Shown: positions 34,854 to 44,208, counted from the first letter of the stretch. The stretch: DNA of 64,000 nt from Acidobacteriota bacterium (GCA_038040445.1 JBBPIG010000002.1:124001-188000), one strand, 5' to 3'. The notes: generated from the sequence alone by a model not told the origin. Made by a program: numbers and translations.

Positions 34854-35786
34854 TTGTGCCAACGTCTTATCGAGCTCGAACTCGTTCGAGCCTCGTATTC
34901 ACAAGAAGTATTCCATCGCCTTGTAACCAATTTGATTCGAATCGCGGAGCATTCCATTGGCTTACGCGATATGGAAGCGCTCGCTGAGGTCAGTGAGATT
35001 CTGTTGAATCTCGCGCTGCCGGAAGCTAAACAAGCCGGGACTTACTATTACGCCTTGATAATGAAGCGGAGAGGCCAAACTGACGAGGCCCGAACTCTCC
35101 TCGAGAAGATTGCAGATAGTCCGACCGCCAACTGTCGAGCGCGAGCGATGCAGACCCTGGGCGCCATACATCACGAGCATAACGACCTTGACGAGGCGGG
35201 CAGATTCTATCTCGAAGCACTGCGCGCCGGTGGAGAGCATGATTTAATCACCACGATTTTCCCCCGCTTGACTATTAGCGCGCTCAAGAGCGCGAAAGGC
35301 GACCACCACGGAGCACTAGCCGATCTCGAAGGCCTTCTGCCACTCATGCGGCTCGCAGCCAAACCGCATCCGTTTTACTTCAATTTTTATCACAACGCTC
35401 TAGCAGTAGAGTTCGCCGAACTGGGGCGCCTCGTGGAAGCAGAGGCAGCCTGCGCAATCGCTCTTGCCTCACCGTTCGCACCTGTCTATCCAGAGTTCGC
35501 CGAAACGCGCGATGAGATTGCAGACAAGCGAGCGTCCGCTACGCCATCTGTCGTAGCAGTCAAGCGCGCACCTGAAGCTGACACCTTACAAAGGACTCAA
35601 CCTGAACAGAAGGAATTGGCGGTCAGCGCCTTCGCCTTCACTTGGCCCGCCCGAAGAGATGCTTTTCAAAGATCGTTAATCCGGATTGCCGCGTCGAGGG
35701 CGATCACAAACATTGGGATAGGAAGAATCATCCTCGACCGCGTGCTAAGTTGCATCGCGCCTCGCGCGCCTCCTGCCCTCTTCTGA
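34854..35786 (+). CDS. TPR-repeat protein
   Basis: TPR units are clear from about residue 30 on: GLRDMEALAEVSEILLNLAL, YYALIMKRRGQTDEARTLLE, RAMQTLGAIHHEHNDLDEAG and AVEFAELGRLVEAEAACAIA. Such repeats bind other proteins. The C-terminal quarter is less ordered and basic. The start is uncertain: only TTG codons are available near the beginning (34740, 34788, 34854) and ATG comes at 34971. I chose TTG 34854, which avoids overlap with the divergent CxC gene. Confidence 0.75.
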   Translation: MCQRLIELELVRASYSQEVFHRLVTNLIRIAEHSIGLRDMEALAEVSEILLNLALPEAKQAGTYYYALIMKRRGQTDEARTLLEKIADSPTANCRARAMQTLGAIHHEHNDLDEAGRFYLEALRAGGEHDLITTIFPRLTISALKSAKGDHHGALADLEGLLPLMRLAAKPHPFYFNFYHNALAVEFAELGRLVEAEAACAIALASPFAPVYPEFAETRDEIADKRASATPSVVAVKRAPEADTLQRTQPEQKELAVSAFAFTWPARRDAFQRSLIRIAASRAITNIGIGRIILDRVLSCIAPRAPPALF

Positions 35787-35822
35787 AACAACCCAAATAT
35801 TCAAATAAATCTAAAAATTGGG

Positions 35823-35858
35823 GGTAGGCCACCACCGCTGGTGACGACCTACCTCCCA
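35823..35858. terminator. Stem-loop after the TPR gene
   Basis: The outer arms GGTAGG/CCTACC and inner arms CACCA/TGGTG form an interrupted hairpin 36 bases after the TPR stop. It has no U-tract. It may end or protect the transcript. The rest of 35787-36059 is AT-rich and holds a second possible stem, GAGGGTG/CACCCTC, near 35869-35905. Confidence 0.35.
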
Positions 35859-36059
35859 TCCACGCACGAGGGTGCATAAGTATTTGTCTGCTCAAAACAC
35901 CCTCGCGGGCTAAAGGAACGCCGATGAGTATAACAAAAAGAGCAACCAAAAGCGCAAGTAGTTGAAGAGGAACTATCCGAAGGGTTTGGTTCTCCCTGAA
36001 CGCGAGATCCGAGACCTTGCCGGCAACCTGCGAATCCGCGAGGCTCAACGGGCGGCGAT

Positions 36060-36353
36060 GTGTTTTTATCTTGGCTAATAGCCCTGGCCGCTTTACTGAT
36101 CGTTGACAAGGCAGAGAGTTGCGAGCTGAGTTTGCGCCTCATCAAAGAGATCGCCGGCGAAGAAGAGTGCAGGCACGTTCGCCGGATAATCAGGTCGATC
36201 ATCGCTGCCGTCGAGCACGGCGCTGATGGCGTGTACGCGGCCCGTCTCACGATCACTCGCTTTATCGAGTTGGCTTTTGAGAACCGGCCTGATCCCGACC
36301 GGGCGGAAGGCCCCTACAATCAAAAGCTCAGCAAGCTGAGGCGAGCCGCATAA
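36060..36353 (+). CDS. Hypothetical small protein with N-terminal membrane helix
   Basis: The 97-residue protein starts with a hydrophobic segment (FLSWLIALAALLIVDKAES) and continues as a charged helical domain (LSLRLIKEIAGEEECRHVRR, then FIELAFENRPDPDRAE). GTG is the only reasonable start and the ribosome binding site is weak. I do not recognise a family. It may be real, given its coding-like composition. Confidence 0.5.
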   Translation: MFLSWLIALAALLIVDKAESCELSLRLIKEIAGEEECRHVRRIIRSIIAAVEHGADGVYAARLTITRFIELAFENRPDPDRAEGPYNQKLSKLRRAA

Positions 36354-36492
36354 AGCGATTGCGAGATGGGCCGCGACATTCGAGAAGAAACACCTTCTCG
36401 CAAAAACCTCGTCCGTGCAAATTGGGGGAAACGTCCGCCTGCACCGAAACCGGCCCTGTGAGAAAGAGGTCGAAGCGGAGCGCCTGGGTGCG

Positions 36493-38619
36493 TTAGTGAG
36501 CGTTGTTGGGTGCCCACTTGCGCATAGCGTTGAGACTTTCATTGATCGCTTGCTGCGCGAGAGTAAAGCCGGGCTGCACAGCAAGCGCTTGCCTGAACGC
36601 CTCAATCGCCTGCTCGTGGCGGCCATTTGCCGCAAGATATCGACCTCGGTTGTACAGCATGGTGACGTACACCGGCAGCACTTTCACCTTGACCACATCG
36701 TTGTCTTCGAATCGAAGCGTTTCGTCCGCCAAGCCTCGTGTCATCAATTGCGGATCGGCAGGCTCCGAGAACTCGCGACCGGTCCTCACCTGGAAAACCA
36801 GGCCTTGCGGAACGAACTGATACAGGTCGGCAAGCGATTTAGTCAACTCCACGTCCTTTCCCTCACGGTTTGCGGCGATGTCCAAAGTGACGTAGACCGG
36901 CGCGGTTCGAATGTGGTTGGTCACGAACGCGAGAATCATATCGTAGAATCGCGCACTGATTCGCTGATTCAAAGACACGTCGCGCTCGTAAAGCTCGGGA
37001 TCGTGCTCCCAATGACGCAAGTCTTCCAAGAAGCTTTCGACCTTATCCCGGTTCTGCTCGATCGTCGCCGCGTAGGTACGCTCGAGATAATCAAAGTACC
37101 AGGAGCGCCGAAGCTGATTTACGTCGATGACCACCGCGTCGTCCCGGCGCCGTTCGACTTCGCGGAGGTATAGCATCGGCGAATAAACCTGCCAATCCCG
37201 CGTGAGCAACAGGCCGCCTGGCTCAATCGTGGACAGAATATTCTCGACGTAATCCTGCGCGATAAAGTATCGGCTTCGGTTGTCGTAGGGCAGGTTCCCC
37301 CAAAACGCTGCCACAGGCACAAGCAGTACAACCGCGGCGGCAATGTAGCGCGAGGCCCTCGACGCTGGGCGTAACGAGATCAGCATCTTCACAAGCCAGT
37401 TCGCGCCGAAGCCCGCGGCGATTGCCATTGCGATGAAGGTGGGCAAGTAATACGCGTCTTTGTCTTCGGCGATCTCGTACCCGAGCGCATAGACCAGATC
37501 TGCGGCGATCACCAACGCCAGAAACCAGAACGCGGCTCTTTCCCGGCGATAGACATCGACCAGTCCGGCGATCGCCAGCACCGGTCCGGCGGGCAGCCAC
37601 CACGGACCGAACTCGCTTGCCGTGAGCTTGATGAAGCCGCCAAACTGGCTCACCATCGTCTGCAACGAAAAGGAAAGGAAAACCTGATATTGTCTGCCCG
37701 TCACGTGCCACCACAGCCGCTCGAATGTGCGAGGGTCACCCCAGTTCATTGTCGGCGACCGCGAAGCTGCTAGCGGCAGGTACGCGTAGATGGCAACTCC
37801 CGCGAATGCGAACAACGCGGCATAAAGCAGTCTCCTGCTCTTGAAGAACCTCAGGCCTTCAGTGGTGAAGGCGAGGGCCGCGAGCGCGGGCAACATCAAT
37901 CCTACGGTGACGTGGTGCACGCCGAGCGCAAGGCCAAAGAAGAACGCAGCCGCATAGAGCGGCTTGTCGCTCGGCGATACCCGATCCGCTCCAACAGGAT
38001 CTTGCTTTTGGCCGCGGTGCTCGATAATCCTCCGCCGCCAGCGGAACATCAGCAGAAAGACGACAAGTATCAGCAGCGAGTTGAGTGTGTAGACCTCGGC
38101 TATCGTCGCGTAGCCCCAGAGTGTTCGCGAGAAGGCCAACAATAGCCCCGACACCATGCACGAAACAACCAATAAGAATCGCGCATGCGCGGGAGAGTCT
38201 TGAGGTTGTGCGAATGGCGCGGTCTTCTTTCCACTTTTTCCGCGAGTTGCCTTCTTTCGAGGTCTGTGTACAAGATTCGACAACCGCGTGATTGTTATTG
38301 CCTCAATCACAACGAGCGTGACGAACGATGAAGCCAGCGCCGCAAAGAGCGCCGACGCGAAGTTCACTCTAACAGCCACGTTGCCCATCGGAACTAATGT
38401 GGCAAAATGCGCCAGCAGAACGTACAGAGGAAAGCCGGGCGGGTGAGCCACGCCGAGCGACCGCGCGGCCACGATTAACTCGCCGCTGTCGACCAGGGTG
38501 ACGGTTGGAGCAAGAGTGTAAGCGTACAGGGCAAGCGCTGCGATGAACACCAGGAGCGCGCACGTAATGCGGGCGTCTGAAAGCTGAATCGTGTCGGCAG
38601 TATGGGTGGCAGCGGTCAT
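36493..38619 (-). CDS. DUF2723 membrane protein with C-terminal TPR (PMT-like glycosyltransferase fold)
   Basis: The 708-residue protein has about 11-12 membrane helices. The signature is near the start: PTVTLVDSGELIVAARSLGV followed by AHPPGFPLYVLLAHFATLVP, the DUF2723 pattern, with the catalytic-type acidic residue expected in GT-C glycosyltransferases. The soluble end has a TPR-like unit (NRGRYLAANGRHEQAIEAFR). In Bacteroidota such proteins have been linked to protein O-mannosylation; here this is inference. It overlaps the preceding lipoprotein-sorting-like gene by four bases. Confidence 0.85.
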   Translation of the reverse strand: MTAATHTADTIQLSDARITCALLVFIAALALYAYTLAPTVTLVDSGELIVAARSLGVAHPPGFPLYVLLAHFATLVPMGNVAVRVNFASALFAALASSFVTLVVIEAITITRLSNLVHRPRKKATRGKSGKKTAPFAQPQDSPAHARFLLVVSCMVSGLLLAFSRTLWGYATIAEVYTLNSLLILVVFLLMFRWRRRIIEHRGQKQDPVGADRVSPSDKPLYAAAFFFGLALGVHHVTVGLMLPALAALAFTTEGLRFFKSRRLLYAALFAFAGVAIYAYLPLAASRSPTMNWGDPRTFERLWWHVTGRQYQVFLSFSLQTMVSQFGGFIKLTASEFGPWWLPAGPVLAIAGLVDVYRRERAAFWFLALVIAADLVYALGYEIAEDKDAYYLPTFIAMAIAAGFGANWLVKMLISLRPASRASRYIAAAVVLLVPVAAFWGNLPYDNRSRYFIAQDYVENILSTIEPGGLLLTRDWQVYSPMLYLREVERRRDDAVVIDVNQLRRSWYFDYLERTYAATIEQNRDKVESFLEDLRHWEHDPELYERDVSLNQRISARFYDMILAFVTNHIRTAPVYVTLDIAANREGKDVELTKSLADLYQFVPQGLVFQVRTGREFSEPADPQLMTRGLADETLRFEDNDVVKVKVLPVYVTMLYNRGRYLAANGRHEQAIEAFRQALAVQPGFTLAQQAINESLNAMRKWAPNNAH

Positions 38620-39353
38620 CCCTTCCCGCTCGCTTTCGTGTAGCCGGTGAAGCGCAAATTAACTCTCACGCGAGTAGAATAACTCCCGAGCCTAACACTG
38701 TAGTCCGCCGACGTGTACGCCGGGAACCAGTAGTTATCGTGATTCTGAAAGTAAGTCTCGAATTTCGGAGTTGTATGCCCGCTCTGTTCGGGAAGCGCTT
38801 CCCCGGCCACTTTGACGACGCACAGATCTTGATCGTCAATCCAGACGCGGCCCTTGAGGTATCGCTCGTGACTCCTATCGGGGTCGGGCATCTTAATCCT
38901 GGGTTTCACGTCGAAGACAAAAGTGGTCAGTTCGTCGACGCGTTCGCGGCCGACGTAGTTCAACTCGTAGACATTGAGCGTTTCGGGAGTAATCGTGAAC
39001 TGGTAGACGCGCGTCAGGTTATTAGCGCTGTTTGTGCCGATGTAAACATCTTTAGGCAGGGTCGACGTGTTATCGAGGACCTTCTCTTGCCGATTGCCGT
39101 TGCGGTCGAATGAAATCTTGGAGAAGCGGTAGTACTTGCCGGTTATCGTATCGGCCAGACTGATGGTCTCGATCGTAAGCTCGGCATAATAGGTGTATCC
39201 GCGCAACGCGGCAAGCAGATCCTTACCGCGCTCGGCGGCCGCCGAAAGTATTTCAGCCGGGGACTTCTGAGGAGCCGCGGGAGCTGACGGGTATGGGCCG
39301 GTCGCCACGATGGTCAGGCATGCGGCGATCGTCCGAACAATGTCGAGCATCAT
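38616..39353 (-). CDS. Secreted outer-membrane lipoprotein-sorting-like protein (paralogue 1)
   Basis: The 245-residue protein starts with a signal peptide and has an all-beta layout ending with LRFTGYTKASGKG. Shared blocks with the next gene are VDELTTFVFDVKPR, YLKGRVWIDDQDLCVVKVAG and KFETYFQNHDNYWFPAYTSA, the pattern of LolA/LppX/RseB-like half-barrel proteins that carry hydrophobic ligands. It overlaps the DUF2723 gene and follows paralogue 2 by three bases, so the three genes form an operon. Confidence 0.78.
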   Translation of the reverse strand: MMLDIVRTIAACLTIVATGPYPSAPAAPQKSPAEILSAAAERGKDLLAALRGYTYYAELTIETISLADTITGKYYRFSKISFDRNGNRQEKVLDNTSTLPKDVYIGTNSANNLTRVYQFTITPETLNVYELNYVGRERVDELTTFVFDVKPRIKMPDPDRSHERYLKGRVWIDDQDLCVVKVAGEALPEQSGHTTPKFETYFQNHDNYWFPAYTSADYSVRLGSYSTRVRVNLRFTGYTKASGKG

Positions 39354-39356
39354 GCA

Positions 39357-40226
39357 TCAAGGCTTCTTTGGGGGCTTCTTCGCGTCCGGCTTGGAGTTTG
39401 GATCCGGCGGTTTAACGGAAGGCGTTCCCGGTTTGTTCTTTTCCGCCGCTTTCACGTCGTCCTCATTTGCCGCCTCGCCTTCATCGCCTACGCGAATCCT
39501 GCCGCTGAACTTCCTGTAGTTTGTGTAGCGAACGACTATGCGCAAATGGATAGAGGCTGCCTTCTTGAACTCCAGGACGTCATCCGAGTAGACGTAGGTC
39601 GGAAACCAGAAGCGACCATCGATGTTTTCTCGATATGTTTCAAAGCGTGGGAACTTGTTCTCATCAAATTGAGGAACGGCCCGGCCAGCCACCTTAACGA
39701 TCTGCAGATCTTGATCGTCAACCCATATGCGACCTTCCAGGTAGCGCTGGCCTTTGACGATTGCTTTCGGTTTCACATCGAAAACGTACGTGTTCAACTC
39801 GTCGATCTTCTCTTTGCTGACGTAGTCGACCTGGTATTTGGGAAGATCTTCGGCGGTTAGCGCGAACGGCTGCACGCCGGCCAGGTCCTGCATGTCCTCC
39901 GGGGTCAGGTTCACCCCAGCCGTCGAGGGAGGGAAGAAAGTAATCTTCTCGATTCTGTTGCTCCGGTCGTCGAAAACTATCTCAGAGACTCGATGAAACC
40001 GCCCCGTTGCGGAGCCGGCTTCTCCAAACGTTGTCAGGTCGAAGTCCTGCGTGAACATGTAGTTATTCCGCGCGATCTTGTTCTGAGTCTCAGCTTCCGC
40101 GAATCGCCTGACGACTTCGGCAATCGTTGGCGCTTCGGCTTTTTGCGATGGCCTGGTTTGATAAGCGGACACTGATAGACACGAGGTTATTAGACTCAGA
40201 GTTAGAAGCAATATTCTGCAGCGCAT
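39357..40226 (-). CDS. Secreted outer-membrane lipoprotein-sorting-like protein (paralogue 2)
   Basis: The 289-residue protein has a signal peptide (RILLLTLSLITSCLSVSA), then the same half-barrel pattern as its neighbour: IDELNTYVFDVKPKA, YLEGRIWVDDQDLQIVKVAG and RFETYRENIDGRFWFPTYVY. It ends in a Pro/Lys-rich low-complexity tail (about 255-289). It is the first gene of the three-gene operon. The similarity shows a tandem duplication followed by divergence. Confidence 0.78.
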   Translation of the reverse strand: MRCRILLLTLSLITSCLSVSAYQTRPSQKAEAPTIAEVVRRFAEAETQNKIARNNYMFTQDFDLTTFGEAGSATGRFHRVSEIVFDDRSNRIEKITFFPPSTAGVNLTPEDMQDLAGVQPFALTAEDLPKYQVDYVSKEKIDELNTYVFDVKPKAIVKGQRYLEGRIWVDDQDLQIVKVAGRAVPQFDENKFPRFETYRENIDGRFWFPTYVYSDDVLEFKKAASIHLRIVVRYTNYRKFSGRIRVGDEGEAANEDDVKAAEKNKPGTPSVKPPDPNSKPDAKKPPKKP

Positions 40227-40451
40227 TTTTACATCCCCCGTAAACTAATTGAATCTTACTGTTCACCCGCCAACTCCACAAGCTGACGCACTAGCCTTGG
40301 ATGATCCGCGGGTGATTGCTGTTCGCTCTGCGGCTTCAACAATCGAGGTCGGGTGCTATATCATCGTGAGCGTGGAGCATTCGGCTGGCGGCAAGCTGCT
40401 CCAGACTCGGGCTCGAGAGCAATGCCAGTTCTTCACCTTGTAGGATTGTCT

Positions 40452-41360
40452 ATGAAACTCTTGATCTGCACCGATGGTTCCGCTCAGGCGGAGAACGCGG
40501 TACGGTTTGCCGGGCTCATCGCCGAAAAGTCTCGGGCCGAGACCACGCTTCTGGGAATAACCGAAAAGCCGGGCGACGAGGACGCGGTGTTCGATTCGCT
40601 CCGCCGCGCGCAACAACTCCTCAAGGAGCGAGGCGTAAACGCGGAGGTGATCGCCAAAGCCGGCGAGCCCATCGACGAGATAGTCAAACGCACCGACGAG
40701 ACGACCTACGACCTGGCGGTGATCGGGGCCGTACGCAAGGGCACTCGTGGGCCGTTCCTGATGTCGGCGAAGGCCTACAAGATCATAAAAGCTGTCGCGC
40801 CTCCGGTGCTGGTTGTGATCGGAAATCGCGAGACCATCAAACGCATTCTGGTCTGCAGCGGCGGCGAGAAGTACATCGACCGCGCGGTCGAGTTTTCCGG
40901 CGCGATAGCGAAAGCCGCCGGCGCCTCGATCACGCTCTTTCACGTCATGGCAGAGCCGCCGGCGGTTTTTACCGATTTGATCCGGATGGAAGAAGACGTG
41001 AATCTCTTGCTGCACTCGAGCTTGGGGCTTGGCCAGAACCTGCGCCGCGAGAAGGAATCGCTTGAAGCGATGGGCGTCTCTGCCGAGGTGCGCTTGCGGC
41101 ACGGGCTGGTTATCAGCGAGGTGTTTAAGGAGATCCGTCGCGGCGATTACGACCTGGTGGTGACGGGTTCCTCACCGGAGGGCGGCAACCTTCGGAGTTA
41201 CATAATGGGGAACATCACCCGCGAGATCGTCAACCGCGCCGAGTGTCCGGTGCTGGTCGTTCGCGGCGGCGAAGAACCAGCGGGGCTAACGCGAAGCTTG
41301 AAAGGGTTCTTCACGCACGCGTTTGGACACTCGAAGGGCGAACCAGAGCGAAACCGATAG
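40452..41360 (+). CDS. Tandem universal stress protein (two UspA domains)
   Basis: The 302-residue protein is made of two UspA folds, about 1-138 and 138-285. The first starts KLLICTDGSAQAENAVRFAG and ends AVAPPVLVVIGN. The second starts IKRILVCSGGEKYIDRAVEF and has the nucleotide-binding end VVTGSSPEGG-x9-GNITREIVNRAECPVLVV, close to the G-2x-G-9x-G(S/T) ATP-binding motif. A short basic tail follows. ATG 40452 gives the normal Usp N-terminus. Confidence 0.93.
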   Translation: MKLLICTDGSAQAENAVRFAGLIAEKSRAETTLLGITEKPGDEDAVFDSLRRAQQLLKERGVNAEVIAKAGEPIDEIVKRTDETTYDLAVIGAVRKGTRGPFLMSAKAYKIIKAVAPPVLVVIGNRETIKRILVCSGGEKYIDRAVEFSGAIAKAAGASITLFHVMAEPPAVFTDLIRMEEDVNLLLHSSLGLGQNLRREKESLEAMGVSAEVRLRHGLVISEVFKEIRRGDYDLVVTGSSPEGGNLRSYIMGNITREIVNRAECPVLVVRGGEEPAGLTRSLKGFFTHAFGHSKGEPERNR

Positions 41361-41394
41361 CAGCTCGCAGTCAGTTGTCTCCTTGGACCCGTCG

Positions 41395-41415
41395 CGCCGC
41401 CGATGATCGGCGGCG
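41395..41415. terminator. GC-rich hairpin between convergent genes
   Basis: CGCCGCCGA and TCGGCGGCG pair perfectly around a 3-base loop. The hairpin lies between the stops of the universal stress protein and the M50 fusion gene, and could serve both. There is no U-tract, so a simple intrinsic terminator is not certain. Confidence 0.45.
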
Positions 41416-41488
41416 GCCGTCCTTCGACCTTCCCTGGGTAAGCCCGGCAGCTCCACGAACGACATAAAATTGCGAGGCTCTATCGACC

Positions 41489-44101
41489 TCAGAACAACCA
41501 CAATTCCGGCCTTAGCGCCTGCCAAATCTTTTGCGCCAGGATTAGGCCGATAGACTGCCGGCCGAAACTGATGCGCGCGAAACCGGTCATCCCTGGACGC
41601 AGCAGCCCATCAGAATTCTCAATCAAAACCTCAACAGGATAAAACCGCTGAGCGCGCTCATTTGGAATTGGCTCGGCGTTTATCTTCGAGACTCGGCCGG
41701 TGAATACGCGGCCGGGCATCGTCTTCAATTTGAACCGGACTGGACTGTCGAGTCTGACGCTGCCGATCTCGCGCTCGCTCACGTCAATCTTGAGGAAGAA
41801 CTTCCCGATCTCGCCAATGCGGCAGATCTCTTCACCGCGGCTGTAGCGGCGACCAACCATCTTGCGCATATCTTCACCAAGCACTACTCCGGCTTTCGGC
41901 GTCACTATTGCCATGCCTTCAGACTCGCGCCTGAGTATCTCATGCCTGTGCCGGAGCGATTCGAGCTGCTGCCGATTCGAGTGTAGCTCTGCAATCAACG
42001 ATTCGAAGTTTGAGCGAGCGGCGCGCGCTTCGGTTTCCGCCACCAGCGAATTTGTCTGGGCGCCGCTTGTTAGCCTGTGGTGGTCTACAAGAGCCGCGTC
42101 CAGTCGTGCGCGGGCGGCGCGAAGTGCCGTCTCACTCAGCCGCGCTTCGGCGACAGCCCGGTCATAGATCTGCTCGCCGACCAGCCCTTGATCGAACAGC
42201 TTCTTGTAGCGCTCCACCTCTCGACGATTGCGATCGAGCTCGATTTGCTTCAGCTCTATTTCCGACTGAAGAACGGTGAGTGAGGCCGGAAGCGGTTGAG
42301 AGCGCTGAGCGCTTTTTTCCGCGTTGGCGATTTGAGCCGACTCATCCTTAAGCTCATTTGCCAGACGCTTGCGGTCGGTCTCTTTAAAGTTAGCCGAAAG
42401 CACGTTCTCGCTTCGCACGCGGAGATCGTCCTCTATTCTCGAATTGTTGGTGTTGAGCCGGTCAATCTCCGCGCTCAACTGCGTGAGGCGGTCTTCGATT
42501 TCAGGGTTGGAGAGGCGCGCCACTCTTGCGCCTTCGGCGAGAGCATCGCCCGGCTGAACGTAGATTTCGGCCAGCACGGCATCGGTGTTAGCGCGCACTA
42601 CGCCCTCACGGTCCGGTGGCAAGAGTAGGGTACAGTCGCTTCCGGTAGCCGCTTCCCAGGGCGCGATGAGCACTGCGATCACAATCAACGCGAAACCCAG
42701 CTTGATAACCTTGCGGCGCTTTGGAAACCACGCCTTTCGAGTCTCACTTTGGGGGCTGTTCTGCTCCGAGGTTGGCTTGTCTACAACTGTTTGTGCTGAC
42801 ATGCTGGGTACTCCTTCGATCGTGCTTAATGCTCGCTCCACGAACCGCTCATCGGACGTTTTCTCACGTCGAGCGTTAGCGAGGGATGAAGCAAGCAAAG
42901 CACGTCCTTCGGTCAAAATCGGTTTCCACCATCTTTCAGTTAGCAACGCGGTCAGGAGCATCGTTAGCAACACTCCCAGGAATCGCAATCCGTCCATCAG
43001 CTCGCCGCTTACCCATCCGAGGATGAGCCAGATCAAGATCACGGAATAGAGAATCGACGAGATCCAATAGCTGAAATAGAGCAGCGGCCTTTGAGAATCC
43101 GCCTGTCTCTTCTGTGGCTCGCCCAGAAGTCTTGCGAATAGGGATCGCACGTAATCAGAGGAACGAGCCTGCAGATTAACAACGCCGAGCGCTTGCGAAA
43201 GCGCGTAGTAGCCGTCGAGCTTGATTAGAGGATTGCAGTTGATAAGGATGTTGAACGACCCGCCAATGAAAACCAGCAGCGACAGGTCCCCCAACAGCGA
43301 GTACGGAGTTGCAATAAGCCAACCCAACCCGCCGAGGGCGCTTACTATCAATTGCCAGTAGATGCCGGCGAAGATCACCCACAGGCGCTCGCGCTTGCGG
43401 CCCATGCGGTAGATATCCGTGACATTGCAATAGAAGGCCGGCAAGACGTAATAAATCAGCAACACGCCCATCTCGCGGACATCCCCGCCGAAGTGCTTGC
43501 AGGCCAGTCCGTGCGCGAACTCGTGCAGCGCAGTTATCGTTAGCGTTATCCCAAGAATTGCCGCAATGCCATACTCACGATAGAGGTAGGATGTATAGGT
43601 TGAGACTTCATCAACTCTGGAAAGCATACCAAAAGCGACGATCAGCATAAGCACGAACGAAGACACAATGGCAGGTTTGGTGAGCGCCCAGCCAAAAACC
43701 CGATCGAGCCACGCCAGCACCTTATCAGGGTTGAATAGGTGGAATCTGACGTAGAGCCCGCGCTCAGGCCGGTGACCGGCGATCGAACCATCCGTGCCGC
43801 CGCGCGCCAGCAGACCGAACGAGTCGAGCTTGCCAAGGAATCTTACGAGCGTCGCGCTTGTCACGCGCGGACCATTGGCTTGAGGTCCGCCGCTCGCGAC
43901 ATCCGAAACCGTCAGTGTGCCGTCGAACTGACTCAGTATTCTGTACTCGGGCTGTTTAAGAAGAAAGTAGCGGGAGGTAGCGGTGTTGCGCACGACGTAA
44001 CGCGTAACGCCTGCTTCGATCTGCTCGGTGATATCGACCTCGGCGCCGAGGCGCGGCGGGTACAGGCAATACAGTCCGGGGTGTTGTTCTTGTGTGTCCA
44101 T
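41489..44101 (-). CDS. PqqD-like/M50 peptidase/HlyD adaptor fusion, candidate peptide processing-export protein
   Basis: The 870-residue protein has three parts. Residues about 10-100 resemble a PqqD winged helix, the RiPP leader-binding fold (TSRYFLLKQPEYRILSQFDG, LVRFLGKLDSFGLLARG). About 135-400 form an M50 membrane protease with zinc motif ALHEFAHGLACKHFGG (H193, E194, H197) and CNPLIKLDGYYALS giving the third ligand (about D296). About 465-870 are a membrane helix and an HlyD adaptor with two lipoyl halves (VVRANTDAVLAEIYVQPGDA; IVTPKAGVVLGEDMRKMV) around long coiled coils. Related M50/HlyD proteins occur beside peptide export systems; no ABC transporter or TolC gene is beside it. A 33-residue peptide gene is upstream. 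Confidence 0.88.
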   Translation of the reverse strand: MDTQEQHPGLYCLYPPRLGAEVDITEQIEAGVTRYVVRNTATSRYFLLKQPEYRILSQFDGTLTVSDVASGGPQANGPRVTSATLVRFLGKLDSFGLLARGGTDGSIAGHRPERGLYVRFHLFNPDKVLAWLDRVFGWALTKPAIVSSFVLMLIVAFGMLSRVDEVSTYTSYLYREYGIAAILGITLTITALHEFAHGLACKHFGGDVREMGVLLIYYVLPAFYCNVTDIYRMGRKRERLWVIFAGIYWQLIVSALGGLGWLIATPYSLLGDLSLLVFIGGSFNILINCNPLIKLDGYYALSQALGVVNLQARSSDYVRSLFARLLGEPQKRQADSQRPLLYFSYWISSILYSVILIWLILGWVSGELMDGLRFLGVLLTMLLTALLTERWWKPILTEGRALLASSLANARREKTSDERFVERALSTIEGVPSMSAQTVVDKPTSEQNSPQSETRKAWFPKRRKVIKLGFALIVIAVLIAPWEAATGSDCTLLLPPDREGVVRANTDAVLAEIYVQPGDALAEGARVARLSNPEIEDRLTQLSAEIDRLNTNNSRIEDDLRVRSENVLSANFKETDRKRLANELKDESAQIANAEKSAQRSQPLPASLTVLQSEIELKQIELDRNRREVERYKKLFDQGLVGEQIYDRAVAEARLSETALRAARARLDAALVDHHRLTSGAQTNSLVAETEARAARSNFESLIAELHSNRQQLESLRHRHEILRRESEGMAIVTPKAGVVLGEDMRKMVGRRYSRGEEICRIGEIGKFFLKIDVSEREIGSVRLDSPVRFKLKTMPGRVFTGRVSKINAEPIPNERAQRFYPVEVLIENSDGLLRPGMTGFARISFGRQSIGLILAQKIWQALRPELWLF

Positions 44102-44114
44102 ATGAATGAAGGCA

Positions 44115-44208
44115 CGAAGGGCGCGGTGGCTTCGAATCTTGGCGGATCATCCTGTGGCTGTGTGCTTTGTGGATGATGCGCTTCAGTTCACTGTCACCGC
44201 GCCCTTCG
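44115..44208 (-). promoter_or_regulatory. 14-bp inverted repeat between peptide gene and M50 fusion
   Basis: CGAAGGGCGCGGTG (44115-44128) is matched exactly in inverted form at 44195-44208. The arms enclose 66 bases and lie wholly in the 126-base gap between the small peptide gene and the fusion gene. As RNA it could limit read-through, so that the peptide would be made in excess. That use is inference. Confidence 0.5.

Noticed and set aside
35728-36048. Leftward frame encoding a hydrophobic segment (LQLLALLVALFVILIGVPLA)
   Set aside because: It has a TTG start, no ribosome binding site, overlaps the end of the TPR gene in opposite direction, and its last 40 residues are unlike a protein. 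A real small membrane protein is not excluded.
36093-36635. 180-codon leftward frame over the small 36060-36353 gene and DUF2723 end
   Set aside because: It is rich in Arg/Ser with no conserved pattern and overlaps two better-supported genes.
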